Shown piece by piece: positions 1 through 8,346 of a stretch of 21,157 nt of DNA; position 1 is the stretch's first letter; each line of letters begins with the position of its first letter. The notes below the pieces were generated by a model that had not been told where the DNA came from, ran no database searches, and worked only from the letters and a program-made list of their open reading frames with translations. The stretch covers positions 532,112 through 553,268 of the forward strand of contig BFEA01000315.1 in the NCBI GenBank assembly GCA_003427395.1, in the 5' to 3' direction. This DNA comes from Chara braunii (lineage: Eukaryota; Streptophyta; Charophyceae; Charales; Characeae). Made by a program: the position numbers and the translations under genes.

Positions 1-79
<79 letters not shown>

Positions 80-89
80 CGCGCGCGCG
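1..89. repeat. Compound microsatellite (CT)20-(GT)15-(GC)n
   Basis: Three dinucleotide tracts follow each other without interruption: CT from 1 to 40, GT from 41 to 70 and GC from 71 to 89. The GT and GC parts alternate purine and pyrimidine, which favours Z-DNA. Open reading frames across it encode only dipeptide repeats and are not genes. The tract may continue left of the window. Confidence 0.97.
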
Positions 90-213
90 ACATTTGCATC
101 CAACAGCTCCTTAGTCCATACTCACACCAGGATTTCTTTTCAATGTATCTGTCCATCGCGGTGTATCTTCCCATGTTCTTGCGGAAGATTCCTTCTCATT
201 TTGCACGTTGGCA

Positions 214-277
214 GGTTGCTCAGTTGAAACACACATGAAACTGTTGAATTCCAGCTGTCAGTTCGAATCCAGCAGCG

Positions 278-280
<3 letters not shown>
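214..280 (+). other. Decayed tRNA-like sequence (tRNA pseudogene or SINE head)
   Basis: The ends GGTTGCT (214-220) and AGCGACC (274-280) can pair over 7 bp with one G-T wobble, like a tRNA acceptor stem. A perfect B-box-like GTTCGAATCC lies at 261-270, and the spacing from T-loop TTCGAAT through a 5-nt strand to the acceptor strand is exactly that of a tRNA. The 5' T-stem strand looks disrupted by about 3 nt, the D-arm pairs poorly and no anticodon arm is convincing. The length, 67 nt, is slightly short. It is probably not functional. A (GA)n tract follows directly, so it could be the head of a short retroposon. Chance similarity is possible. Confidence 0.35.

Positions 281-333
<53 letters not shown>
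281..333. repeat. (GA)n microsatellite
   Basis: About 26 uninterrupted GA units directly follow the tRNA-like sequence. Serine/leucine-rich reading frames on the minus strand here are products of the repeat. Confidence 0.97.
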
Positions 334-335
<2 letters not shown>

Positions 336-542
336 CACCTTTTTTGGGGGGCGGTAATTTGCCAAATACCCGCACAAGTTGAGATGTATGTCAAAATGTC
401 CCTGAAAGATCTGGGCACATGGAATGGCCTTTTGGGCTGGCATCTTTGTGTTATGCCCCTTTCAGGCGGGTGTGCTAATTCCCAATCTCAGCCTCCCTGC
501 CTTGGCCTTTTGTAATTGCACCTACGAAAAGTTGGCAACTAC

Positions 543-630
543 AGGGGCATTTTGCAAAGTTGGACAGTGTCTGGTAGGGGTACATTGCAAAGATGGGGTC
601 CAACCAATGTCTGGGGTGTTTTGCAAAATG
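543..630 (+). repeat. Imperfect tandem repeat, about 2.5 units
   Basis: A unit of about 33-38 bp containing GGGG, then (A/T)TTGCAAAG, then a GTCTGG-like end occurs at 543-575 and 576-613, with a partial third unit to about 630. The shared core is TTGCAAAG followed by a G/T-rich stretch and TGTCTGG. No coding sense or known family was recognised. Confidence 0.5.
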
Positions 631-694
631 TTTTGTCATCATCCTTCGCTGCAGCGTTGCTGCCGCAGGTCCACTTGTTCTGTTAAATTCCTTA

Positions 695-735
695 AGAATT
701 TTGTGCCACCTGGTGGAGGGGGGGCACAAAATTCT
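695..735. repeat. Perfect 13-bp inverted repeat (hairpin)
   Basis: AGAATTTTGTGCC at 695-707 is perfectly complementary to GGCACAAAATTCT at 723-735, with a 15-bp spacer. It lies just upstream of the decayed LINE copy C. It may be the trace of a small transposon or an RNA hairpin. No partner copy was found in the window. Confidence 0.7.
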
Positions 736-781
736 GAGTGTCTGCACTTTGGTGATTATTAATTCTCGTCTCCTTTGACAA

Positions 782-1103
782 GAAGTTCTTGGCTTTAGAC
801 CCAGAAATCTCCCAGAAGGACTTTTACTCTACTCCAATAAGCCGTCAAGCTCAGGTATGAGCTGGGGCAGCCCAGGGATCAGCCATCGATGGAAAGGAAT
901 TCTAAACCTGAACTCAGATGACGTGGTCGGGATCCTCTGGACAAAATACCAGATGATGAAACTGAGAAAACTGTGCAGTCTACAATGGCTGGTTGCCTGC
1001 GAACGACCCTGTCAGTTAATGGCTTTCCCAAAAAAATGAAATCCTCAGATCCTAGCCGCTCCAAAAAATGCACAATGTGCACAGACAAGTTTTACCAGAC
1101 GAT
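782..1103 (+). pseudogene. LINE copy C: decayed ORF2 C-terminal part, left of the hAT-like insertion
   Basis: Conceptual translation with frame changes matches the end of ORF2 in copies A and D. An ALDPE-like segment near 800 corresponds to the FDPAEWA / VDPVEWA segment of the others. SSG near 850 corresponds to TSSGY. ILWTKY...SLQWLV (about 928-995) corresponds to IPWKK...SLQWLI. After a frameshift, VNGFPKK...KKCTMC (about 1010-1080) corresponds to the start of the zf-RVT zinc-binding domain, with its CxxC pair kept. The domain is then cut by the element starting at 1104. Identity is low, so this is an old copy. Its upstream parts (RT, endonuclease) are not visible. Confidence 0.65.
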
Positions 1104-1781
1104 CAGGGTTGCATACCTGCCGACGGCCGACCCCGACCGCCGACCATATTCAAGCCGACCAGTATGGCCGACCGGTCGGCCATCTGCCGACCAGTCAGAA
1201 AACAACCATCCACTGATTTTTTTTCAAATCTGAGTTGGGGGCTGTACTGCACTTGCTGGGTGCAGCCCAAATCTGCTGAGAAACTTTTGGGGATGGGGCG
1301 GTGTTTGGGGGTGTTGGAGGGGAGGTAAAAGTAAAGTGAACAAAAAAAAGATAGATTATTTTTTTTGTAGGCTAATACAACAAAAATGCTAAGAATGAAA
1401 AAATAATGACCTATTTCAACATACATGTCCTTAGTACATTTAATTTCAATTTCAAATTAATCGCTTGGGTATAGGGGGGTATAGGGGGTTATAGGGGGTA
1501 TAGGGTTGGTAGGGGTGGTATAGGGGGTATTGTGGGGGGTAATGAGGGTAGGTAATGAGGGTGTTGGGGGCGGCTTAGGGGTGTTGGGGGGTGTATGGGT
1601 GTATTGGGGGCCGCTGTGGGGGTGTTGGGGTGGCTATTAGGGGTTTTGGAAATTTGTACCCTTTTCTTTTTCTTTTTTTTTTTGCGGGGTGCCGATGACC
1701 CCCGACCAGCAGGTGCTGACCCACTGACCGGTCGGCGGGTCGGCAGCCAACCAGTCAAGGGCAGCCGACTGTCATTCACTG
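1104..1781. mobile_element. Non-autonomous hAT-like DNA transposon, copy 1 (678 bp)
   Basis: The left end CAGGGTTGCATACCTGCCG resembles hAT terminal repeats, which often begin CAGGG. The left ~220 bp match the left end of the element at 11093, including a near-identical stretch at 1187-1292. The right ~240 bp (1540-1776) match the right part of that element. The ends are packed with GCCGACC / GGTCGGC motifs, as expected for subterminal transposase sites. No transposase reading frame is present. The 8 bp on each side (1096-1103 and 1782-1789) do not match, so the right end is eroded or the boundary is off by a few bases. The decayed zf-RVT sequence of LINE copy C continues on the far side. Superfamily assignment rests mainly on copy 2. 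Confidence 0.7.
1466..1650 (+). repeat. G-rich interior of hAT-like copy 1
   Basis: Runs of GGGG separated by TATA, TTA or TGTT recur across this stretch, first as GGGTATAGGG-like units (1466-1540), then as GGGTGTTGGGGG-like units (1555-1640). It is a strong candidate for G-quadruplex formation on the plus strand. The second half is shared with copy 2 (12530-12640). The proline-rich minus-strand frame over it is a repeat product. Confidence 0.8.
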
Positions 1782-1784
1782 CCT

Positions 1785-2180
1785 GCTGTCATGCACTGAA
1801 GCGACCTGGTTGTGGGACAGAGTCAAGAGCTTTGGCTTTCCCTTTTTGCCTCTAGCGCCCCCCGGCCCCAAACCACCACCACCGCATCCATTCTGTCTAT
1901 CTTACTCACTGCTAACCTCTCCAAAACCCTGAAAGTCGAAGAGGCAGCGTGCCCTGACTATCAATCGAGATAAAACAGTGAGAGAGGAAGCCTGGTCTAA
2001 ACTTGTCATATTGGTGGAAACTGAACTTCGCTGCAGATGGAACACGATCAGACAGTCATCAAAGGACAAACCAGGCAAATTCACAGCCAGGTTCTATGAT
2101 GGTTGTCTGCTGCGGCGTGGATGAAATGGGAGGGTAAAGAAGGAAGGACAATGGACAATCTGGGAGGGGCACAATGACGA
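1785..2180 (+). pseudogene. LINE copy C: decayed ORF2 C-terminal end, right of the hAT-like insertion
   Basis: After the transposon, LINE coding sense resumes. QSQELWLSLFASS (about 1818-1856) aligns with RVSDLWASLFPTP of copy A. TINRDKTVREEAWSKL (about 1960-2007) and ETELRCRW (about 2019-2042) align with TIEGLSTPKEKVWAET and QAEILCKW of copy A. KFTARFYDG (about 2075-2100) aligns with KFTKKWLAG. Order and spacing match the last ~130 residues of ORF2. Stops and deletions are present, for example a stop near 1794 and a shortened stretch at 1857-1950. It is non-functional and old. Confidence 0.65.
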
Positions 2181-2588
2181 AGCAATAATGTAGGACTCAG
2201 AAAGTGTGGGAGCTTGTCTGTCGATCCCCTCAGCTAATGGTCAACCCCCTTACATTGCTGCAGCCTGGTCCTTTGGAATGTTCTTGTTCTATATGGCAAT
2301 ACGACACTCCCAGCGATGCTGAGACTGAGGGGAACTCTCGAAGGAAGAGGCTAACTCACAGTGAATCCTCGCCCCCAGGGAGTAATCCATGCTGTACAGG
2401 GTTCATTTGGCCTTGATGGAAGGAAGCTTGGAGTGTGTCATAATGTTATTCTATGTATTCTTCATTCAACCGTTTTCAACGTGCCTGTGGACAGGAACGG
2501 AACGGAAGCTCCCCAGAGTTGACATCGATCCAGGATCATAAGGACCTGTTTATCGTTGAAAAACTAGAAAATTGGATTGCTTGCCAAA
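2181..2588. other. Unassigned sequence
   Basis: No coding sense, repeat or known element was recognised here. It may include the 3' region of LINE copy C, but the TTTAGGG motifs seen after copies A and D are absent. Confidence 0.5.
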
Positions 2589-3027
2589 GAAGAGAGTGGC
2601 CCCCTGCGTCGGTAGAGCACACAAGCGGCATTCAGGAGGCTGTGGATTTGATTCCCCGCTTTGTCCGTTCGACACCCCGGCCCCCTGCAGCACCCTTAGG
2701 GCTCACTGGCTGAGATAGTGGGCTTGCTCCCCCTGGCTACTCTTGGCAGGATTGGTTGGAATCCAGCCATCCCTTGCTAGGGGTTAGGAGCCTGGATACT
2801 ATTCCCCGCAGAGTAGAGTGGATAGGTATAAGTGGGTTCCCTATAGCAGTTCGCCGCCGGTTCTGCTATGCTAGATATGTGGATAGATAGTATGGGGTAT
2901 GTAGGTAGTTAGTGTGAGGTAGAAAATGATTGAGAGAAGAAAATTGTGTAGTAAATACAGCTGTGCCCCGTATATGAGGAGAAGACAGCTTTTGTAACCA
3001 AAAAAAAGAAAAAAGAAAAGATTTCTG
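2589..3027 (+). mobile_element. Candidate tRNA-derived SINE
   Basis: CGGTAGAGCAC at about 2610-2620 resembles the D-arm/A-box side of a tRNA, and GATTTGATTCC at about 2645-2655 resembles a B box, at a tRNA-like distance. The sequence ends in an A-rich tail (about 3000-3020). Short flanking repeats, GCTTGCCAAA at 2579-2588 and GTTTGCCAAA at 3028-3037, agree at 9 of 10 bases and could be a target duplication, although a few bases separate the tail from the right copy. There is no second copy in the window to test it, and the acceptor and T stems pair only partly. Confidence 0.35.
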
Positions 3028-3081
3028 GTTTGCCAAATGCATAAGGTTGCCCCTCCCTTCTTTCTGTACATTCCTAACCTT

Positions 3082-3262
3082 GTTTTTTTCCCTTTTTTTT
3101 TCTCTCTCTCTTTTTTTTTTCTTTTTTTTTTTCTTTTTCCAGAGAGCCCATTTGCAAGCCCTCTATCCCGGTGGTGGTAAGAGAACCACTGGGATTGAGA
3201 TCTTGACGGTCGGGCTGCTCCATCTATTGGTGGGGAGTGTCACCTGCTGGAAACCGGGTCCA
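3082..3262 (-). mobile_element. Copy G: 3' end of a minus-strand LINE (or a SINE sharing its tail)
   Basis: A T-rich tract at 3082-3139 is the complement of a degenerate poly(A) tail. It is followed by an imperfect stem-loop (stem 3166-3175 with 3185-3194, one mismatch) and a 46-bp block at 3217-3262. That block is 44/46 identical to 15000-15045 in the 3' region of LINE copy E. The order tail, stem-loop, block is the same in both. No ORF2 sense was found beyond 3262, so the element is strongly 5'-truncated or is a SINE that borrowed the LINE 3' end. Its far boundary is unknown. Confidence 0.6.
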
Positions 3263-4140
3263 CCGTTCCTTTGAACATCATCGATAAACGGTGTTTTCCT
3301 GCACATTCAGTTCATAGGGCTGTAGCTATAAAATCTCAGTTATGTAGAGCTCTTATTTCTTTCTCGTAGGGCTGTGAACTCCCCCTCCAAACTTTGAGCT
3401 CCTCTTTTCCACTAGCAATGCCCAATAGCAGCCCTTCCCTGTGACAGATACCTGCTGGCAACGCGCCCAGCGTCCCACATTTTCCAGTTATCGCCCTTTC
3501 TACTGCGCTACTTTATATAGAAGCTGTGATTGTCTTACATTGTTCACCCCTTGGATTGTAGCACCCTTACGAGCAAGTAGTTGATGGTACTCCTAACCAG
3601 GAGCCAGCACTAGCCAAGTGAGTCGTACTGCTCTCCTGCAGTTGTGAGACTTGGACTGACGTTTTAAGTAGAGATCTGATTCTCCCCATTCACCTCAGCA
3701 AGCAACCCTTCTTGTTCCTGTCTTGGAGTCTTATACTATCACCTATGGTTGGCCCCCTGTTCCCGTAGGCAAGCTGACCTGTCGTTCCCCTACTCCCACT
3801 GTTTGGAGCTTGGTACAATGACATGTGATTTCTGTTGGTCATATGTTCTGCTTTTCTACCTGGCCAGGGCTTTTTTTGAAAAGCAGACTTCGTCCTCTTG
3901 GGATCCCAAAGAGGAGTCTTTCGGGGGCTAAGGATAGGATATAGGGGGTGGCGAACGTGCCGTCGGTTAGCGCTACGATGCTGCGCTAATTCCCATGTCG
4001 TCACACTACCCGACACCGCGCCATCGGATGTCTCGTCCATCGTGTGGAAGTACACGGGGCTATGGCACGAGGTGATGCCGCGTCAAGCAGCGCTTAGGCA
4101 GCTTAGACATGTCGCGAGGCGGGATGAGACAGCTTTAGGG
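3263..4140. other. Unassigned sequence
   Basis: No protein family, RNA gene or repeat was recognised. Open frames of about 60-120 codons exist on both strands (for example minus 3690-4055), but they show no conserved motif and look like chance. The right part could belong to the 5' region of LINE copy A, whose start was not located. Confidence 0.5.
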
Positions 4141-4270
4141 TAGCAAGGGGAACGGAAGGGAACACATCCCTTGAAAGGAGGACACTATCGGGCTGTCCAC
4201 ATCACATCGCAAATCACACTTACCTGAGAACGGAAGCAGCCGGAAGCAGCCGGAGAGATCCTGGTCGTCA

Positions 4271-4748
4271 GAGGGCGGAGAGCACTATTGGGCCATCCAT
4301 CTACTAGGGCATCATCTCTCAACGGCAACAACGAGCAGCTACCGAAGACGAGGACGACAAGAATCGAAAGCACAAAAGACGTAGATCCTCAAGGCGTAAA
4401 TCTACCGAAGAGGGCAGAATCTAAGGCAACAAAGACCCCTAAGCAAAGTAGGCCTTTCCAATTACGGAAACGGCGCTACTCGGGCCGATGAATTCCTCTA
4501 CGAGACATGACGCCCGGCCTACAAAGGGCAGAAAGCACTATCTGGCCATCCATCTACTAGGGCATCATCATCTCTCAATGGCAAGCAGCTATCGAAGAAG
4601 AACATAAGAGACTTAGGCTCTCAAGGCCTAAAAATCTACTGAAAAGTACAGAATCGAAAGCAACGAAGAGTCCTGGACAAAGTAGGCCTTTCCAATTACG
4701 GAAAAGGCGTTACTCGGCCAGAATAATTCCGCTTCGTGACACGCAGGG
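4271..4748 (+). repeat. Two tandem ~253-bp units upstream of ORF1
   Basis: The first unit starts at 4271 and the second at 4524. Matching landmarks are GGCCATCCATCTACTAGGGC (4291-4310, and again near 4543), and GTAGGCCTTTCCAATTACGG (near 4448 and 4682). The second copy has small deletions and is cut short around 4748. Placed upstream of ORF1, the array resembles promoter monomers in the 5' UTR of some mammalian L1 families. That functional reading is by analogy only. A smaller repeat, CGGAAGCAGC twice, lies just upstream at about 4231-4250. Confidence 0.75.
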
Positions 4749-5535
4749 CCCGCTGGAGCAGTACACTTTCTCGAATACGCCGTGGCAGAGGAGTGAACCT
4801 TCCTGCAACAGAGTCCGGAGGGAGCCAGGAGCGCATACGCGCCACCAAGCGAAACCCTGCCTAGGGCAACGGGCAGAGCGAGAACAACGGTGATACAAGA
4901 CTACACCAAAGTGAGGATCTGTTCAAGTTTAAGCCAACCGGAGGATTCGATCGCGCTATCGCGCGACTATCGTCTCAAAAGCCAGCAACAACTGTCTAAC
5001 CAGCTACTAGGAGTTTTCGTCACTTGAGGCATTCTTCGACACCCCCCCACCCCGACAACGGACTAATCTTCTCTCCTTTCTCACTCTAATCACTTCTACT
5101 CTCACAACCCACTAAATACTCTACCTCCGCCTTCAGCTCTACTCAACCATAGTACCACCCATCTCCCTAATATCCCTACCATCCCACCACCTCATCCCCT
5201 ATCTTTCCCCTCTTCTGATAGGTTTCTGCATAATTAATTAAATTCGTAAATCTATCCCAAATCTATCCCAAATCTATCCCCATCTATCCCCTCCTACCTG
5301 CCGCTTTTTTTTTCTTTTTTCTTTTTTTCACTCACGGCCAGACAAGTTGTTTTCCTCTTGTTCTCCCTCTACTCTGTCACGGCCTCTCCCTCTCCCCTCC
5401 TCTAGCTCAGAGATTGCATCCACAACATCGTCCTGTAGCAACAAGGCTTGGCTCTCAACGAACCTGGTAAGACCTCCACAGGTTTGCGAAGGTTAAACAG
5501 GTTAAATCAGTCGATCCTGCTTCAACACAGAGCAC
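4749..5535 (+). promoter_or_regulatory. Probable 5' UTR of LINE copy A, with a pyrimidine-rich stretch
   Basis: No open coding sense. From about 5045 to 5345 the plus strand is strongly C/T-rich, and it includes four tandem units of the type AAATCTATCCC (5248-5290) and a T-rich run near 5306-5330. Pyrimidine-rich leaders occur in many LINE 5' UTRs. No core promoter motif can be named with confidence. ORF1 starts at 5536. Confidence 0.45.
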
Positions 5536-7419
5536 ATGGGTAGTTCTTGTGAAGGCCGCGAAGCGTCCCCTTTTAAACAGGCAGTTCAAAACAACACTGA
5601 CACGGCCCGGAATCAACAAATAGGAAAAACAACAATGAACATTATTGATAATGAAGCTTTAAAATTCCTGATTGAAAAAACAAAAGTTGAAGGAGAGTTA
5701 ATTACAGAGAAACAAATAACAGAAGGGGAGGGAAAAAGAGTGATCATGTGGAAATACCCCGATGGGAAGGTGTTTGCATTGGACAACCTGCATGAGAGGC
5801 ATGGTGTGGTTTTCAACTTTGCTCGTAATGGAGCAGATCTCATGCCGGCGGAAAAAAGGAAATGGATTATAGCAACAATAAAAAAAGAAGACAAACTCAA
5901 GCACATTGGAGAAGCCTTTTCCTTACAGAATTTGGGTCGGATCAACATCATGGTTGTCTTTAATCACGAAGATCATGCACGGATCGCAGCAGAAATGCAG
6001 TCTACGAACTGCAACGACTCCATCTCCACGATAACCAAATGGAAGAAACAATCGGTCCACAAACAGAATCCAACCTTCACTGTTTCCTACAAACAAACTC
6101 AGATGAAAGAAAAATTTTGGGTACAATTTGATAACATTCAACCGGGTTTCTATGGTCTGTTGGTGGACAGACTGGAGAGGCAGTATCTAGCGAACAAAAT
6201 TCTCAAATGGATCCTGCCAACCCCGGACTTTTTGGCAACCCACTGCGGCTCCATAACGGCTTTGTTGGAGGTCAAAACGGACGATCCCCCTGTTTTCCCC
6301 CACACATGGAAATTTCGGATTGAAAGCAGGGTGCAAGAAATTCAAATCTCAAACACAGCATCACCAATGTGCTTCAGATGTAGGGAGCGTGGCCACATGG
6401 GAACATACCCCAACTGTTTGAAGTTTCCAACACAACAAAGGGAACGAAAACTTCACCCAAACTTGCTGGTGGAAGTTGAGGACGCCCCGACATGGTTCAT
6501 CGTCGACTCCAACTACGACGGTTGGGTGTTTGACGATGACTTGGATGATCTTGACTGGGTTTTACACTCTACGGACAAGGAACCCTCGGTTAAAAAACCC
6601 AACATCTTCCCCCCAGCGGACAGCAGATGGCAGAAAAAGGCAACGGCCAAAGTTACCGGGAATCCGACGAAGACCAATACTAATCCACTGATTGACTCCC
6701 GGGTGGTTAGAGAAGAAAAAGCAAGGGAAGACCTGTTGTGGGACCTGGACTCAGTCCAGGAGCAGGCAGAACTAAAATACTGCAAGGAGCCTAGAACACT
6801 TCGAGAAATGCTACAAATCATGGAGCACGAGGATTCTCATAAACCAGTCAAGGCACAAACTGATAACAAACCTACGCTGGACTGCGGAGACTCACAGGGG
6901 AAGACGGAGGTGGGTCTCAAAAGAAGGAAAGGAACAGAATCAGAGGACATATTGGGAGAAGATCAGCCACCAGCAAAGGGACAAAAAGGAAACACAGATT
7001 CTGATTCCTCGTGTGACAGAACTAACAACAAGGACAGCGAGGGATCCGAGAAGCCCGCCACGGCGAGTGGGTCATACTCTCAAAGATCACTTCAATGGCT
7101 AAGGGAATATATTGAAAAGGCCAAAAGGGAGAGAGAGCATGCCTTCGACATCAGAACTGCATGCCTCAAGCACATTGAAAGATCACAGGGAAAGGGAGCA
7201 GTTGCTGGCATTCAGACATCAAAGAATCAATATGAATTGTTGAAGAAGGCAGAGGAATTCTCTGAGTACACAGCTTTCAGATACGCGGAGAAAAAGAGGG
7301 CAAGAGAACAAGGGGTGGCAAACAAAGACAAGAGAGTTCTCAACACAGATGAATCATTCCAGGATCTGCGACCAAAGAAATGGAAGACAACAAAAAAAAC
7401 AAAAGAAGAAGAAACCTAA
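5536..7419 (+). CDS. LINE copy A ORF1: nucleic-acid-binding zinc-knuckle protein (627 aa)
   Basis: A retrotransposon ORF1 protein, expected to coat LINE RNA in the ribonucleoprotein. An N-terminal segment (about residues 40-250) has the order seen before the zinc knuckle in plant LINE ORF1 proteins, but it was not firmly matched to a named domain. A cysteine cluster, CFRCRERGHMGTYPNC, lies at residues 279-294. Its spacing is CX2CX4HX6C rather than the usual CX2CX4HX4C, with Tyr where the last Cys would sit and a Cys two residues later. The rest is hydrophilic, rich in Lys, Glu and Asp, with a possible coiled coil around 515-600. The ATG at 5536 is the first of the open frame; another in-frame Met lies about 33 residues in. 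The frame ends in an A-rich run, after which coding-like sense continues in another frame. Confidence 0.8.
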   Translation: MGSSCEGREASPFKQAVQNNTDTARNQQIGKTTMNIIDNEALKFLIEKTKVEGELITEKQITEGEGKRVIMWKYPDGKVFALDNLHERHGVVFNFARNGADLMPAEKRKWIIATIKKEDKLKHIGEAFSLQNLGRINIMVVFNHEDHARIAAEMQSTNCNDSISTITKWKKQSVHKQNPTFTVSYKQTQMKEKFWVQFDNIQPGFYGLLVDRLERQYLANKILKWILPTPDFLATHCGSITALLEVKTDDPPVFPHTWKFRIESRVQEIQISNTASPMCFRCRERGHMGTYPNCLKFPTQQRERKLHPNLLVEVEDAPTWFIVDSNYDGWVFDDDLDDLDWVLHSTDKEPSVKKPNIFPPADSRWQKKATAKVTGNPTKTNTNPLIDSRVVREEKAREDLLWDLDSVQEQAELKYCKEPRTLREMLQIMEHEDSHKPVKAQTDNKPTLDCGDSQGKTEVGLKRRKGTESEDILGEDQPPAKGQKGNTDSDSSCDRTNNKDSEGSEKPATASGSYSQRSLQWLREYIEKAKREREHAFDIRTACLKHIERSQGKGAVAGIQTSKNQYELLKKAEEFSEYTAFRYAEKKRAREQGVANKDKRVLNTDESFQDLRPKKWKTTKKTKEEET

Positions 7420-8308
7420 CACAGATCAAACAGAGGTTGAGGAAGAATCAACACGATCGCAGCTGGAAAAGGAAGTGGCAGTAGTAGTGGCCAAAACTGG
7501 AAAACTCAGGAAACTAAATGCAGCATACACCCCTGAGTTCACCACTATTCAGCACATAGCTGAAGGCAAGGCACCTCATGTAGTGGCGGCAGCCAAATCA
7601 GCGAGACTGACCCTCATGGGCACTCGCCCACTGATTGCGGCCCGATACATGGAAAAGGAGAATGAATGGCAGATTGCTACGGACGTGTCCTTCACAATCC
7701 CACGGATGGATGAAGGATAGAATATGGCCAACGTTCTCAAGGAAAAATTCGTTGAGGAGTTCCACCTGGCGGTCTTTGAGACAGCAGATCCATATGCCTA
7801 CCCGGAGGCCAGCTCATCCCAAGCAGATCAACGGGATCAGCAAGACTGCCAGATGGAACTGGAGAGGCGTGCACCTTGTGCTTTCTCTCCTCTGATTGCG
7901 AAAATGCCAAAAAAGACAAAATTGAAGAGCGGAATGATGTAGAGACCGTGGAGAACCGTGACAGTGATTCCGTACAGGGTGCTAGCGGGGCCTTGAATTC
8001 TTGCCAAATTACTAGCTACGTCGGTGGCAGACCTCATGAGATCTGGCATTCTAAATGAGGATAGTGACTTGGAGTCGCGGGCCTTTGCTATAGATCTGTA
8101 CAAATACTACAGGGATGATGGGTCTGAGGAGGATATGGATGAATTGTACGAAGAGGAGGATGTCTTGAGGTCGGACCTGCCCTTGGGACACGAAGGCAGT
8201 GGCACCGAGGGGGAGTATAAGATAGACGACTCGGTAGGCAAGGCGCAACAGGACCCGCTGGGACATACTTCAGCAGCGATGGATGAAACGGACCAGACCA
8301 CTACCTAG
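7420..8308 (+). pseudogene. Broken second frame between ORF1 and ORF2 (ORF1 extension or extra ORF)
   Basis: Coding-like sense continues in the +2 frame relative to ORF1, opening within the end of ORF1 at about 7349 and running to 8308. It has stops at 7718-7720, 7940-7942 and near 7994. The pieces are of similar character: Lys/Glu-rich at first (KLRKLNAAYTPEFTTIQHI near 7507), then strongly acidic (EEDMDELYEEEDVL near 8130-8170). Two explanations fit: an ORF1 tail displaced by a frameshift in the A-rich run near 7385-7410, or a separate small ORF. No known domain was recognised. ORF2 begins 38 bp after the last stop. Confidence 0.5.
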
Positions 8309-8346
8309 GGTGATATTTACCATATCTTGAACCACATCTCCCTTCC

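Noticed and set aside
140-443. Serine/leucine-rich minus-strand frames
   Set aside because: They translate the (GA)n tract.
1489-1779. Proline/threonine-rich minus-strand open frame
   Set aside because: It is the complement of G-rich repeats inside a transposon and has no protein-like composition beyond the repeat.
3082-3600. Target duplication TCCTAACC near 3075 and 3595 for copy G
   Set aside because: It is only 8 bp with ambiguous ends, and there is no LINE coding sense in between to confirm the boundary.
3690-4143. Open frames of 80-121 codons on both strands
   Set aside because: No motif, no homology to the neighbouring elements, and overlapping frames on both strands point to chance.
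4271-4748. CRISPR-like array
   Set aside because: There are only two long diverged units with no short repeat/spacer pattern, and the context is a eukaryotic retrotransposon.
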